A stretch of 64,000 nt of DNA from an uncultured Alphaproteobacteria bacterium (GCA_903822175.1 CAIJOB010000032.1:62001-126000); one strand, 5' to 3'; shown: positions 37,080-46,476, counted from the first letter of the stretch. Program-made: numbers and translations. Notes: generated by a model not told the origin, from the letters alone.

Positions 37080-37670
37080 GTGAAGAAGCTCAGCCTGAAC
37101 ACCGCCCTGCTGGTGATCGACGTGCAGGTGGGGTTCGACAACCCCGCCTGGGGCGCGCGGAACAATCCTGTCGCCGAGTCCAACATCGCCGAGCTGATCG
37201 CCGTCTGGCGCGCCGTCCGGGCGCCGGTGATCCACGTGCACCACAACTCGCCCGGCCGTGACGGGCGCCTGCGTGCCGGCACGCCGGCCGCAGCTCCCAA
37301 GCCGGAGGCGCAGCCGCTGCCGGGCGAGGCGATCTACAGTAAGTCGGTCAACGCCGCCTTCATCGGCACCAGCCTGGAGGGCGACCTGCGCCGCCGCGAC
37401 ATCGAGGCCCTGATGATCGTCGGCCTGACCACCAACCATTGCGTCTCCACCACCGCGCGGATGGCGGGAAACCTGGGCTTCGAGACCTATGTGGTGGCCG
37501 ACGCCACGGCGGCCTTCGACCGCCTGGCGCTCGATGGTCGGCTTAGGCCCGCCGAGGTCGTGCACCGGGCCGCGCTCAGCGACCTGCACGGCGAGTTCGC
37601 CACCGTCATCGACACCCGCGTGGCGATCGCCGCCATGACCGCCACCACGCGAAAGGCCTCCCATGCGTGA
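37080..37670 (+). CDS. Isochorismatase-family cysteine hydrolase
   Basis: 196-residue cytosolic hydrolase with the Asp-Lys-Cys triad: Asp in LLVIDVQVGF near residue 13, Lys in YSKSVNAAF near 85, Cys in GLTTNHCVSTTARM near 123. Resembles amidases of the nicotinamidase/YcaC-like group rather than true isochorismatases. Starts with GTG after a GGAG site. Overlaps the M13 peptidase start by 8 nt. Controlled by the divergent LysR protein (inferred). Confidence 0.92.
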   Translation: MKKLSLNTALLVIDVQVGFDNPAWGARNNPVAESNIAELIAVWRAVRAPVIHVHHNSPGRDGRLRAGTPAAAPKPEAQPLPGEAIYSKSVNAAFIGTSLEGDLRRRDIEALMIVGLTTNHCVSTTARMAGNLGFETYVVADATAAFDRLALDGRLRPAEVVHRAALSDLHGEFATVIDTRVAIAAMTATTRKASHA

Positions 37671-39690
37671 GCTTCGCCACCGCCGCCTCGCCTCCGCCCT
37701 GCTGGCCGCCTGCGCCCTCTCCGCGGCCCAGCCGGCGTCCGCCGCCCCAGCGGCGCCCGACGGCGTCGACGCCTCGGTCCGGCCGCAAGACGACTTCTAC
37801 CGTTACGCCAACGGCCCCTGGCTCGCCGCCACCCAGCGCCCCGACGGCGTCGCCACCTTCGATAGCTCGACCCAGCTCAAGGCGCTCAACGCCCGGCGTG
37901 TCCGCGAGATCGTCGAGACCGCATCGAAGGCGCACGGCGGCGTCGCCCAGAAGATCGGCGACTACTATGCGAGCCGCCTCGACACCGCCGCCATCGAGGC
38001 CAGGGGCGTGACGCCGCTGGCTGGAGATCTGGCCGCCATCGCCGCCGTCGCCGACCGCAAGGCGCTGGCCGCCTATCTCGGCGCGACCATGGCTCCGGAC
38101 GATGGGACCAACACCACCACGCCCGGGGTGCTGGGCGCCTGGATTCACCAGAGCTTCCACGACCCCGACCACTACGTCCCCCACATCGTGCAGGGTGGCC
38201 TTGGCCTCGACCGTGAGGACTATCTCGACCCCGCCAAGGCGGCGCACATCGGCCTCTACCGCGCCCACGTCGCCGCGGTGCTGCGGCTCGCGGGCCTCAC
38301 CGACCCCGACGCCCGCGCCGAACGCATCGTCGCCCTGGAGACCGCGCTCGCCCGCACCCACGCTTCGCGCGCCGACACCGACGATGTCTTCAAGACCGAC
38401 AACCCATGGCGGCGGGCCGACTTTGACGCCCGCGCGCCGGGCATGGACTGGGCGGCCTATTTCCAGGCCGCGGGCCTGGGCCGCCAGTCCGAATTCGTCG
38501 TCTGGCAGCCTTTAGCGGTCGTCGGCCTCTCCAAACTGGCCGCCGGCGAACCGCTGCAGGCCTGGAAGGACTACCTGGCCTACCATCTCATCGACCACGA
38601 CTCAGCCGTCCTGCCCAAGGCCTTCGGCGAGGAAAAGCGCGCCTTCACCACCAAGCTCACGGGCCGCGCCCCGGCCGCGCCTGACGCCACAGCCGAGGCG
38701 ATCGCCGCCACCGAGGCCGTGATGGGCGACGCCATCGGCCGGCTCTATGTGGCGCGCTACTTCCCGGCTTCGGACAGGGCCGCCGTCACGGCTATGGTCG
38801 AGGACCTGCGCACCGCCTGGCGCGCCCGGCTGAACACCGCCGACTGGCTGGAGGCCGGGACCAAGGCCAAGTCGCTGGGCAAGCTCGACGCCCTGCATGT
38901 GGACGTGGGCTATCCGGCCACTTGGATCGACTACGCCGGCCTCAAGGTCGTGCGCGGCGACGCGCTCGGCAACCTGCGCCGCGCCGACGCCTTCGCCTGG
39001 CGCCACGAGACGGCCAAGCTGGCAAAGCCTGTCGACCGCGACGAATGGATCGCCGGCTTCTATCCGCAGCAGGTCGCGGGCTTCCTCTACTTCCTGCCCA
39101 ATACCGAGCTGTTCACCGCGGGCCTGCTGCAGCCGCCCTATTTCGACGCCCACGGCGACGCCGCCGCCAACTACGGCTCAGCCGGCGCCGCCATGGCCCA
39201 TGAGATCGGCCACACCTTCGATGAGCTGGGCGCCGACTACGACGCGCAGGGCCGGCTGACCCACTGGTGGACGAAGGAAGACCTCGTCCGCTTCCGCGCC
39301 GCCACCGCGCCGCTGGCCGCCCAGTACGACGCCTATTGCCCCAAGCCGAGCCTGTGCCTGAAGGGCCAGCAGCTGTTGAGCGAGGACGCCGCGGACCTGG
39401 CCGGCCTGCGGGTCGCCCATGACGCCTACATCCTGTCGCTGCACGGCCAGCCGGCGCCGGTGATCGGCGGCCTGACCGGCGACCAGCGCTTCTTCCTGGC
39501 CTTCGCCCGGCGCTGGCGGCGGCTGCAGAGCGACGCGGCACTGCTCCGGCAGGTCGCCACCGACACCCACGCGCCGGGCGAGTACCGCGCCGACACGGTG
39601 CGCAATGTGGACGCCTGGCAGCGCGCTTTCGGCCTGAAGCCGGGCGACCGGCTCTACGTGGGGCCAGACGCGCAGATTCGAATTTGGTGA
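37663..39690 (+). CDS. Secreted M13 (neprilysin-like) zinc endopeptidase
   Basis: 675-residue exported peptidase (signal ends QPASAAP). N-terminal M13 block DGVDASVRPQDDFYRYANGPWL; zinc motif HEIGH at about 513-517 in AMAHEIGHTFDELGADYD; third ligand Glu near 574 in SEDAADLAGL; C-terminal TVRNVDAWQRAFGLKPGDRLYV and a final RIW. Family members cut peptides below about 40 residues. The stretch SFHDPDHYVPHIVQGGLGL is the usual substrate-cleft segment. Overlaps the isochorismatase gene, so same operon. Confidence 0.96.
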   Translation: MRELRHRRLASALLAACALSAAQPASAAPAAPDGVDASVRPQDDFYRYANGPWLAATQRPDGVATFDSSTQLKALNARRVREIVETASKAHGGVAQKIGDYYASRLDTAAIEARGVTPLAGDLAAIAAVADRKALAAYLGATMAPDDGTNTTTPGVLGAWIHQSFHDPDHYVPHIVQGGLGLDREDYLDPAKAAHIGLYRAHVAAVLRLAGLTDPDARAERIVALETALARTHASRADTDDVFKTDNPWRRADFDARAPGMDWAAYFQAAGLGRQSEFVVWQPLAVVGLSKLAAGEPLQAWKDYLAYHLIDHDSAVLPKAFGEEKRAFTTKLTGRAPAAPDATAEAIAATEAVMGDAIGRLYVARYFPASDRAAVTAMVEDLRTAWRARLNTADWLEAGTKAKSLGKLDALHVDVGYPATWIDYAGLKVVRGDALGNLRRADAFAWRHETAKLAKPVDRDEWIAGFYPQQVAGFLYFLPNTELFTAGLLQPPYFDAHGDAAANYGSAGAAMAHEIGHTFDELGADYDAQGRLTHWWTKEDLVRFRAATAPLAAQYDAYCPKPSLCLKGQQLLSEDAADLAGLRVAHDAYILSLHGQPAPVIGGLTGDQRFFLAFARRWRRLQSDAALLRQVATDTHAPGEYRADTVRNVDAWQRAFGLKPGDRLYVGPDAQIRIW

Positions 39691-39712
39691 CAGCGTATTG
39701 GAGGACCGGCAG

Positions 39713-39949
39713 ATGAAACTTTGCGGCCAGATTTCCATCGAATTTCCCGCAGCCGACTACTTCTCGGCGGCCGAGCACAGGCGGCGCCTGGAGGACATCC
39801 TCGACTTCATTCGCTCGAGCTATCCGGAGGCCACCCTGGCGGTGAGGGAGCGCCGGCAGCGCAAGGCCCTGGAGCTACGGCCGGCCGCGCCGCGCGCGCC
39901 CAGCGGCGCGCTCAACAGCTATCCGCAAGCCAGTTCCCCGCAAGACTAG
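39713..39949 (+). CDS. Small hypothetical protein
   Basis: 78 residues from an ATG with a GGAGGA site 7 nt upstream. N-terminal part (KLCGQISIEFPAADYFSAAEHRRRLEDILDFIRSSYP) looks folded; the C-terminal third is Arg/Ala/Pro-rich and low complexity. No known domain. 22 bp after the M13 peptidase and 5 bp before the broken MarR-like gene, so probably co-transcribed with them. Confidence 0.6.
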   Translation: MKLCGQISIEFPAADYFSAAEHRRRLEDILDFIRSSYPEATLAVRERRQRKALELRPAAPRAPSGALNSYPQASSPQD

Positions 39950-39954
39950 GGGTC

Positions 39955-40306
39955 ATGCGCCAGAGGGACAGCCTGCTCGAGGCGATCATGCTCTTTCGCG
40001 GGATCAGCAAGCAGATCACCGTCAACGAGATCATCGCCTTCCTCTACACCTGCGAGAACGAAGGCCTGAGCGTCCAGGAGCTGGCCTATATCGTCGGCTT
40101 TTCCCAGTCGGCCGCGTCGCGAAACCTGCGCGCTGGGCCCCATCGACAGCCCCTGGTCGCTGGCCCCATCACTGGGCCTGGTCGAGCCCTTCCTCAGCCC
40201 CCACGACGCGCGCAGCCACGTCCTGCACCTGTCGCAGGAGGGCCACCGCCTCCGCGCCCAGCTGGACGCGATTATCGGCCAAGCCGTCCGCATCGGTCCC
40301 GCCTAG
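39955..40306 (+). pseudogene. MarR-like winged-helix regulator, frameshifted
   Basis: First frame from ATG 39955 gives an HTH-like N-terminus (QITVNEIIAFLYTCENEGLSVQELAYIVGFSQSAASRNLR). At about 40129-40133 the frame is lost and continues with a Pro/Arg-rich shadow; the +1 frame from there reads ALGPIDSPWSLAPSLGLVEPF and SHVLHLSQEGHRLRAQLDAII to a TAG at 40304-40306, the normal end of a small MarR-type protein of about 117 residues. Loss of one CG unit in the CTGCGCGCTGG tract explains it. Sequencing error cannot be excluded. Confidence 0.65.
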
Positions 40307-40314
40307 CGCCAAGC

Positions 40315-40350
40315 AAAGGCCCCGCGGCGTTTCCCCCGCGGGCCCTTCTC
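40315..40350. terminator. Bidirectional terminator between MarR-like gene and TonB receptor
   Basis: Near-perfect 12-13 bp stem AAGGCCCCGCGG / CCGCGGGCCCTT with a short loop between two convergent genes; TTCTCTT follows on the plus strand and TTTGCTT on the minus strand. Confidence 0.6.
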
Positions 40351-40370
40351 TTCGATGCGCCTGCGACCGG

Positions 40371-43300
40371 TCAGAAGTCCGCTGTCAGGCCCACGAACAC
40401 ATAGCGGCCAAGGGCATCGTAGACCTGCGGGAACGTGCCGCCGTTGCAGACCGCCGCCGGACAGTTGGACGCGCCCAGGATCGGCGGATCCTTGTCGAAC
40501 ACGTTCTGCACGCCGACCCGGAAGTTCCGATTGTTGTGCACGGTGAAGTTCGCCGTCAGGTCCAGGTAGCTGCGCGAGCTCAGCACCTTGTCGCTGGCGT
40601 ACTGCACGCCCGGATTGTTGAGCTGCGGGTTCGAGTCGAACGCGTCCAGCGTCACCTTGCCGAAGTAGCGCCACTGGGCCGAGAAGCTCAGGCTCTTCAG
40701 CCAGTCGCCGTAGGAATAGGGCGTGGCCCAGGTGACCCTAAGCTTGTGGCGCCATTCCGGAGCCGGGACGCCGCAGACCGTGCCGTAGAGGCCCTTGCAG
40801 TCGAAGGACGGGCCGCCCGGCAAGGGCTGGGTGATCAGCTGGTCGAGCCAGGTGCCGACCAGATTGGCCGAAAGGCTGCCGTTGTCGCCAAGGCCGAGCG
40901 CGGAAAGCTCGGTGCGGTAGTTGACGTTGAGGTCGACGCCGCTGGTCTTCAGCGAGCCGGTGTTGTTCGTCTGGTCGGTCACGAAGCCGGTCGGATCGAG
41001 GAACAGCGAATTGTTGCCGGGCTCGCGGTGCACGAGGTTGCAGAACGTCGGGTTCTGCGTGTTCACGCACTGGTTGATGATCAGGGTCCCGCCCAGGTTG
41101 GCGATGAACTGGTCGACCTTGATGTTGAAGTAGTCGAGCGAGACGTTGAGTCCCGGGACGAAGCTCGGCTGCCAGACGATGCCCGCCGTATAGGTGTCGC
41201 TGATCTCCGGCTTCAGGTTGGCGTTGCCCGAGAGCTGCCCGAAGTACTGGTTGGCCGGGTTGGATTCGATGCCCAGGACCTGCGCCGGGGTCAGGTGGAA
41301 GATGGTGGCGCACCGCTGGACCAGCGGGTTGGACGCGGACAGGCCCGCGCAGGGGTCCTGCGTGCCGTCCAGCACGACCGCCGGCGGTAGGAACAGCTCG
41401 ATCACGTTGGGGGCGCGGACGGCGCGGTTGTAGCCGCCCCGCAGGCGCAGGCCATCGACCACCTCCCACTCGCCGGCCACCTTGTAGGTGTTGGTGTCGC
41501 CGATCGTCGAATAGTCCGAGAACCGGTAGCCGAGCTCGAGTGCGATCTCCTTGGCGAGCGGCATGTCGCTGACCAGCGGGATGCGGGCCTCGCCGAACAG
41601 CTCATAGACGTCGAAGCCGCCGCTGACCGGCGGCGCCGAGGCGCCGACGCCGGTGAGCAGGCCGTTCTGCGTCAGGAAGTCGGCGGTGGAGTCCAGGTGC
41701 TCGCGGCGGTACTCGGCGCCCAGGGCCACGCCGACGCCGTCCGAGGCGTAGGGGCTTTTGAGGCCATAGTCGCCGAGCTTGCCGGTGAGGGCGAGGCTGA
41801 CCACCCGCTCGTTGGTGTTGCCGACCGTGAAGCCGTTGGCGTTCAGGAAGTTGAGCGAGGCCTGCGAGAGCGGTGCTGTCGTGAAGATGTTCAGCGGCAC
41901 GCAGCCGGCGTCGGCGCCGGGCGCGCAGACCGGCCCATTGGGCCCCTGCACCACGTTCAGCGCCTGGGCCACCCGGGTGGCGTTGAAGTTGCCGGTAGCC
42001 TCGGCGGAGAACCCGACCGAGCCGTACTGCATGTAGGCGTCATAGTTCCAGTTCTTGCCCAGGTCGCCCTTCAGGCCGAGCACAATCCGGTAGTCGTTGT
42101 GACGGATGTCGGCGGTGCGGCCGCCGCCCTCGCCGGGCTGCAGACGCCGCGCCACGGTGCCGGTGAACACGCCGGTCGGATTGGCGGCGCAGGTCGCGCC
42201 GGTGGTCGAGGGCAGCAGGCCCCGTTCCTGGACGCTCAGCAGCGGGTTGGCGCAGTTGATCGTCTGGGTGCCGGCGAAGATGCCGCCCGCCGCGATCTGC
42301 GCCGTCGAGCGGTCGTCCATGAACATGGTGTCCATGTAGGCCTCGGCCCAGGGCGCGATTTCGTAGTGGGCGAAGGCGCCCAGGCTGTAGCGCTCGTCGG
42401 GGCGGACGAAGAAGTTCTGCGGCGCAAAGTTGAAGACGTCGGAGCTGGTGCGCCGCCGGAAGGTGTTGCCGGGCCCCGACGGGTCGACGATGAAGCTGCC
42501 GATCCTGGCCGGGAAGGCCGTGCCCGAGCCGCCGCAGCCGAACTCCGCGAAGTTGGGCGTGCCGGAATTCAGGTTGCAGGCGCTGAAGTCGCGCTGCGAT
42601 TCCTGGATCGGATTGTTCTGCCGATAGGTCGCGTAGGCGGTGACGTTGCCCTTGCCGTCCGGCGCGTTGGCGCCGATGACCAGGCTGACCTCCGAGCCCT
42701 CGCCATCCCACAGGCTGTGCGCCGGCAGGGCGAACTGCCGGGGATCGGTGGCGCCGGCCGCAGCGGTGCGCACCACGTCCTCGATGGCGCCCTCATGGTT
42801 GGTGTGCTGGTAGCCGGAGTACTGGGCGTCGATGCGCACGCCCTCGAAGTTCTTCAGCATGATGAAATTGACCACGCCCGCCACGGCGTCGGCGCCGTAG
42901 GTGGCCGAGGCGCCGCCGGTCAGGACATCGACCCGCTCGACCAGGGCCGAGGGAATGAAGTTGAGGTCGGCGGACGGCAGGGCCGGGTCGCCCGGCATCA
43001 GCCGGCGGCTGTCGATCAGCACCAGGGTGCGCGACGACCCCAGGCCCCGCAGGTTCACCGTCGCCGTGCCGGTCGCGCCGTTGGAGATCGAGGAGCCCTG
43101 ACCGGCGAACACCTGCGGCAGGGCGTTGGTGATGTCTTCGACCCGGGTGACGCCCTGCGCCTTGATGTCGGCGCTGCCGATCGTGGTCACCGGCGCAATC
43201 GAGGTCAGGTTCGGCGAAGGTATGCGCGTCCCGGTGACGACGATTTCGGAAACTTCGCCGGTTGAAGCCTCAGCCGCCGCGGCCGCCGCCGCCCGGTTCG

Positions 43301-43376
43301 CGGAGAGGCCCAGGACGGCCGCGCCGCAGATCATCGAGGAGGCCAGCAGCCGCCCACGCATCGAATTGGCTTTCAA
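40371..43376 (-). CDS. TonB-dependent outer-membrane receptor
   Basis: 1001-residue receptor. TTG start at 43376 with a GGAGG site 7 nt upstream, giving MKANSMRGRLLASSMICGAA; the ATG at 43361 would be too far from that site. Signal ends about AANRAAA. TonB-box-like EIVVTGTRIPSPN, plug domain (about 50-180) with VNLRGLGSSRTLVLIDSRRL and ADAVAGVVNFI, then a long 22-strand barrel with ERVDVLTGGASATYGADAV at its entry, ending in aromatic F (VFVGLTADF). Length is at the upper end of the family. No STN domain. Substrate unknown; neighbouring peptidases make peptides a possible guess. Confidence 0.95.
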   Translation of the reverse strand: MKANSMRGRLLASSMICGAAVLGLSANRAAAAAAAEASTGEVSEIVVTGTRIPSPNLTSIAPVTTIGSADIKAQGVTRVEDITNALPQVFAGQGSSISNGATGTATVNLRGLGSSRTLVLIDSRRLMPGDPALPSADLNFIPSALVERVDVLTGGASATYGADAVAGVVNFIMLKNFEGVRIDAQYSGYQHTNHEGAIEDVVRTAAAGATDPRQFALPAHSLWDGEGSEVSLVIGANAPDGKGNVTAYATYRQNNPIQESQRDFSACNLNSGTPNFAEFGCGGSGTAFPARIGSFIVDPSGPGNTFRRRTSSDVFNFAPQNFFVRPDERYSLGAFAHYEIAPWAEAYMDTMFMDDRSTAQIAAGGIFAGTQTINCANPLLSVQERGLLPSTTGATCAANPTGVFTGTVARRLQPGEGGGRTADIRHNDYRIVLGLKGDLGKNWNYDAYMQYGSVGFSAEATGNFNATRVAQALNVVQGPNGPVCAPGADAGCVPLNIFTTAPLSQASLNFLNANGFTVGNTNERVVSLALTGKLGDYGLKSPYASDGVGVALGAEYRREHLDSTADFLTQNGLLTGVGASAPPVSGGFDVYELFGEARIPLVSDMPLAKEIALELGYRFSDYSTIGDTNTYKVAGEWEVVDGLRLRGGYNRAVRAPNVIELFLPPAVVLDGTQDPCAGLSASNPLVQRCATIFHLTPAQVLGIESNPANQYFGQLSGNANLKPEISDTYTAGIVWQPSFVPGLNVSLDYFNIKVDQFIANLGGTLIINQCVNTQNPTFCNLVHREPGNNSLFLDPTGFVTDQTNNTGSLKTSGVDLNVNYRTELSALGLGDNGSLSANLVGTWLDQLITQPLPGGPSFDCKGLYGTVCGVPAPEWRHKLRVTWATPYSYGDWLKSLSFSAQWRYFGKVTLDAFDSNPQLNNPGVQYASDKVLSSRSYLDLTANFTVHNNRNFRVGVQNVFDKDPPILGASNCPAAVCNGGTFPQVYDALGRYVFVGLTADF

Positions 43377-43717
43377 TTCAAACCCTCCAACAGCCCCGCG
43401 CGGATCAGGCGATGCGCGCACACGCCAGACCCCGACAACATTCCGAAGGCTGACGGGACCAGCGTTACTGACCGGGGATGAATGAGGTCAACGAAACAGC
43501 GTCGGCGATTTCAATAATAAATCGAATTGTAACTGATACAACACAGTAAATATTTCATTATACACAGACTATTATTCAATTTTTAGAGAATAGAATTCAG
43601 TCTTCAGAGACTGAGATACAACCCGCGGCGACGCCCGCACGCGCGCGCGAACGCCCGCGGCAGTCTGCTGCGATTTCGGATTTCAGAAGGACCGGCGAGC
43701 CGGTCGGTGGGCCGAAC
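43377..43717. other. AT-rich intergenic island upstream of TonB receptor
   Basis: 341 bp with no gene. Bases 43490-43620 are far richer in A/T than the rest of the window. It contains a TATAAT on the minus strand (43562-43557), about 180 bp before the receptor start, and a perfect hairpin TCAGTCT-tcag-AGACTGA at 43597-43614. Probably the receptor promoter with a long leader, plus the end of the upstream SDR transcript. No Fur-like site is evident. Confidence 0.5.
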
Positions 43718-44482
43718 TCAGCCGGCGAAGCGGCGGTTCAGCTTGCGCATGCCGCCCAGCCAGCGGCCGTAGTTGTCGGTCTTGTTGCGCATGTACTGCA
43801 GCACTTCCGGGTGCGGCAGGATCAGGAACTCCTCCGCCTCGATCCCGCGCACCACCGACTCGGCCAGGACCTCGGGCTCCATCATGCCGTCGATGCTGGC
43901 GACGCCGTCGGGGTTGCCGGCGGTCATTGCCGTGCGCACCGCCTGCGGGCAGAGCACCGAGACCTTGATGCCCTGGTCGCCGTGGGTGATCGACAGCCAT
44001 TCGGCCAGGCCCACCGCGGCATGTTTGGTCACTGCATAGGGCGCCGAGCCGATCTGCGAGAGCAGGCCCGCCGCCGAGGCGGTGTTCAGCAGGTAGCCGC
44101 CGCCGCGCGCCGCCATCCGCGGCACCAGGTGCCGCGCGGCCCAGACGTGGGCCATGACGTTGATGTCCCAGATGCGCTGCCAGCCGTCGTTGGGCGTCTC
44201 GGCCCCGCCGCCCACGCCGATTCCGGCGTTGGAGCAGAACAGGTCGATGGGCCCATGGTCGGCCTCCACCGTCTCGATCAGGCTCTGGATTTCGTCCTCG
44301 CGCGAGACGTCCACGGTGAAGGCGACGCCGCCGACCATCTCCGCCGTCGCCTTGCAGCCCGCCGCGTCGCGGTCTGCGCAGACGATCAGCTTCGCGCCTT
44401 CGCCCTTGAACCGCACCGCAAGCGCCCGGCCGATGCCGCTGGCCGCGCCGGTGATGACGATGAGCTTGTCTTTCAGGTCCAT
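43718..44482 (-). CDS. SDR family NAD(P)-dependent oxidoreductase
   Basis: 254-residue short-chain dehydrogenase: cofactor loop TGAASGIG near 11-18, CSNAGIG near 83-89, catalytic Ser in NTASAAG near 137, and YAVTKHA near 152-158 (Tyr and Lys). C-terminal part mentions no extra domain. The Arg/Asp pattern after strand 2 (CADRDAAG) favours NAD(H). Substrate unknown. 33 bp downstream of the yghU gene, same strand. Confidence 0.92.
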   Translation of the reverse strand: MDLKDKLIVITGAASGIGRALAVRFKGEGAKLIVCADRDAAGCKATAEMVGGVAFTVDVSREDEIQSLIETVEADHGPIDLFCSNAGIGVGGGAETPNDGWQRIWDINVMAHVWAARHLVPRMAARGGGYLLNTASAAGLLSQIGSAPYAVTKHAAVGLAEWLSITHGDQGIKVSVLCPQAVRTAMTAGNPDGVASIDGMMEPEVLAESVVRGIEAEEFLILPHPEVLQYMRNKTDNYGRWLGGMRKLNRRFAG

Positions 44483-44515
44483 GGCGCGGCTCCCCCTTTG
44501 GCTTTGCCCAAGCCT

Positions 44516-45421
44516 TTAGGACGGGGGCTCCGCCGCCGCCAGCTTGTCCGCCGTCTTGGTCTCGAAATCCGACGCGTCGTGCCGCTCGTGCAGCTGGCTC
44601 TCCGGCGCCCCGAAGGCCCGGTTGACCATCCGCCCGCGCTTCACCGCCGGCCGCTTGGCGATCTGGTCGGTCCAGCGCAGGACGTTCTTGTACGACCCGA
44701 CGTCGAGGAACTCACCGGCCTCATAGACCTGGCCCTTCACCAGCGCCCCGTACCAGGGCCAGGTGGCCATGTCGGCGATGGTGTACTCATCGCCCGCCAG
44801 ATATTCCGCCTCGCCCAGCCGGCGGTCGAGCACGTCCAGCTGGCGCTTCACCTCCATGGCGTAACGGTTGATCGGATATTCCAGCTTCGAGGGTGCATAG
44901 GCGTAGAAGTGCCCAAAACCGCCGCCGAGGAACGGCGCCGAGCCCATCAGCCACATCAGCCACGACTGGCACTCCGCCCGCGCCGGCTGTTCGGCCGGCA
45001 GGAAGGCGCCGCCGAATTTCTCGGCCAGGTGCAGCAGGATCGCGCCGGACTCGAACACCCGGATCGGCGTGGGCCCCGAGCGGTCCATCAGCGCCGGGAT
45101 CTTGGAGTTCGGATTGACCTCGACGAAGCCCGAGCCGAATTGGTCGCCCGACCCGATGTTGATCAGCCAGGCGTCATATTCGGCGCCCTTGTGGCCGGCT
45201 TCCAGCAGCTCCTCGAACATCACCGTCACCTTCACCCCGTTGGGCGTGGCCAGCGAATAGAGCTGGAAGGGATGCTTGCCGACCGGCAGGTCCTTGTCGT
45301 GCGTTGCGCCCGCGATCGGGCGATTGATGCTGGCGAACCGGCCGCCGCTCTCCTTGTCCCAGGTCCAGACCTTCGGCGGAACGTACTCCGACAAGGTTTT
45401 GGGGGCGTTGTCGTCGGCCAT
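44516..45421 (-). CDS. yghU: Glutathione-dependent disulfide-bond oxidoreductase, YghU type
   Basis: 301-residue GST-fold enzyme of the Nu class. N-terminal YVPPKVWTWDKESGGRFASINRPIAGATHDKDLPVG followed by the thioredoxin-like half with PFQLYSLATPNGVKVTVMFEELLE, NPNSKIPALMD and FESGAILLHLAEKFG; C-terminal all-helical half with LAGDEYTIADMATWPW. Length and N-terminal arm match YghU/YfcG-type disulfide reductases, active on glutathione or organic peroxides. Confidence 0.93.
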   Translation of the reverse strand: MADDNAPKTLSEYVPPKVWTWDKESGGRFASINRPIAGATHDKDLPVGKHPFQLYSLATPNGVKVTVMFEELLEAGHKGAEYDAWLINIGSGDQFGSGFVEVNPNSKIPALMDRSGPTPIRVFESGAILLHLAEKFGGAFLPAEQPARAECQSWLMWLMGSAPFLGGGFGHFYAYAPSKLEYPINRYAMEVKRQLDVLDRRLGEAEYLAGDEYTIADMATWPWYGALVKGQVYEAGEFLDVGSYKNVLRWTDQIAKRPAVKRGRMVNRAFGAPESQLHERHDASDFETKTADKLAAAEPPS

Positions 45422-45507
45422 CGGAGAACTCCTGCGGTTGCGCCCTTCGATGTGGGCGAAGCAAACGCGTTTGGCTAGTCGGCGCCCACGCCTTATGTAG
45501 CCAGACC

Positions 45508-46446
45508 ATGGCTCTGGACGTCTTCCTCAACACATTCGCCGGCAACCCCCTGGACCGCGCCAGCGACCGGCGCACCAAGCCCGAGTGGATCGCCGAACAG
45601 CTGGCCTCGTCGGAATCGCTGGGCATCGCGCTGTGGAACGGTCGCCCGTTCGTCGAGCCCGCGCCGACGGCCGAAAACCCTACCGGGCTACAGATCGCCT
45701 ACCTGCCGGCCAAGCTGGTCGCCGAACTGGCCGGCGGGCCTGAGCGCCTGCTGTTCATGGGCCTGTGGAAAGAGACCGCCGTTTTCGCCGTCGACCTGGA
45801 GGACTCGGCTGATCCTGGCGAGGGGCCCCTGCAGGGGTTCGGCAAGTTCGAGGACCTGCGCGCGGTCGCATTACGCCTGCCGCCCAATGACGCCGCCATC
45901 GTCGCCACCGCCAAGCAGATGTTCGAGTGGCGAAGGCGTCACCCGCACTGCGCCGTCTGCGGCCAGCGCAGCGAGGCCATGGACGGCGGCTGGAAGCGCA
46001 AATGCCCGTCCTGCGGGACCGAGCATTTCCCGCGCACCGACCCGGTGGTGATCATGCTGCCCTTTCACGGCGACCGCTGCCTGCTTGGCCGCCAGGAAGC
46101 CTGGCCCAAGGGCATGTTCTCGGCGCTCGCCGGCTTCCTGGAGCCGGGCGAAAGCATCGAGGAGGCCTGCGCGCGCGAGCTTTCCGAAGAGGCCCGCCTG
46201 CGCACCCGCAAAGTCCGCTACCACTCGACCCAGCCCTGGCCCTATCCGTCATCCCTGATGATCGGCCTGATCGCTGAGGTGGAGGACGACGAGGGCGTCG
46301 CAGACCAGGCCGAACTCTCCGAAATCCGCTGGTTCACCCGCGCCGAAGCCCGCGACCTGATCGCCGGCAAGCTCGAAGACGCCGCCGCCCCCAACAAACT
46401 CGCGATCGCCCACCAGCTCATCAAGGCGTGGGTGGAAGAGGGTTAG
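45508..46446 (+). CDS. nudC: NAD(+) diphosphatase (NADH pyrophosphatase)
   Basis: 312-residue Nudix hydrolase. Zinc ribbon CAVCG ... CPSCGTEHFPRTDP near residues 149-180, Nudix box GFLEPGESIEEACARELSEEA near 209-229, and the NudC-specific STQPWPYPSSLMIGL downstream. The box ends with Arg where the consensus has Gly (EEARL). The enzyme splits NAD(H) to NMN(H) and AMP and can remove NAD caps from RNA. Convergent with pheA. Confidence 0.95.
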   Translation: MALDVFLNTFAGNPLDRASDRRTKPEWIAEQLASSESLGIALWNGRPFVEPAPTAENPTGLQIAYLPAKLVAELAGGPERLLFMGLWKETAVFAVDLEDSADPGEGPLQGFGKFEDLRAVALRLPPNDAAIVATAKQMFEWRRRHPHCAVCGQRSEAMDGGWKRKCPSCGTEHFPRTDPVVIMLPFHGDRCLLGRQEAWPKGMFSALAGFLEPGESIEEACARELSEEARLRTRKVRYHSTQPWPYPSSLMIGLIAEVEDDEGVADQAELSEIRWFTRAEARDLIAGKLEDAAAPNKLAIAHQLIKAWVEEG

Positions 46447-46476
46447 GGCGGCGCAGTCCCCTCCGGGGAGGGAAGA

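Noticed and set aside
46447..46476. Short CCCCTCCGGGGAGGG hairpin between nudC and pheA as a terminator
   Set aside because: Short stem and no T-run on either strand; may be a remnant of the intergenic repeat but evidence is too weak.
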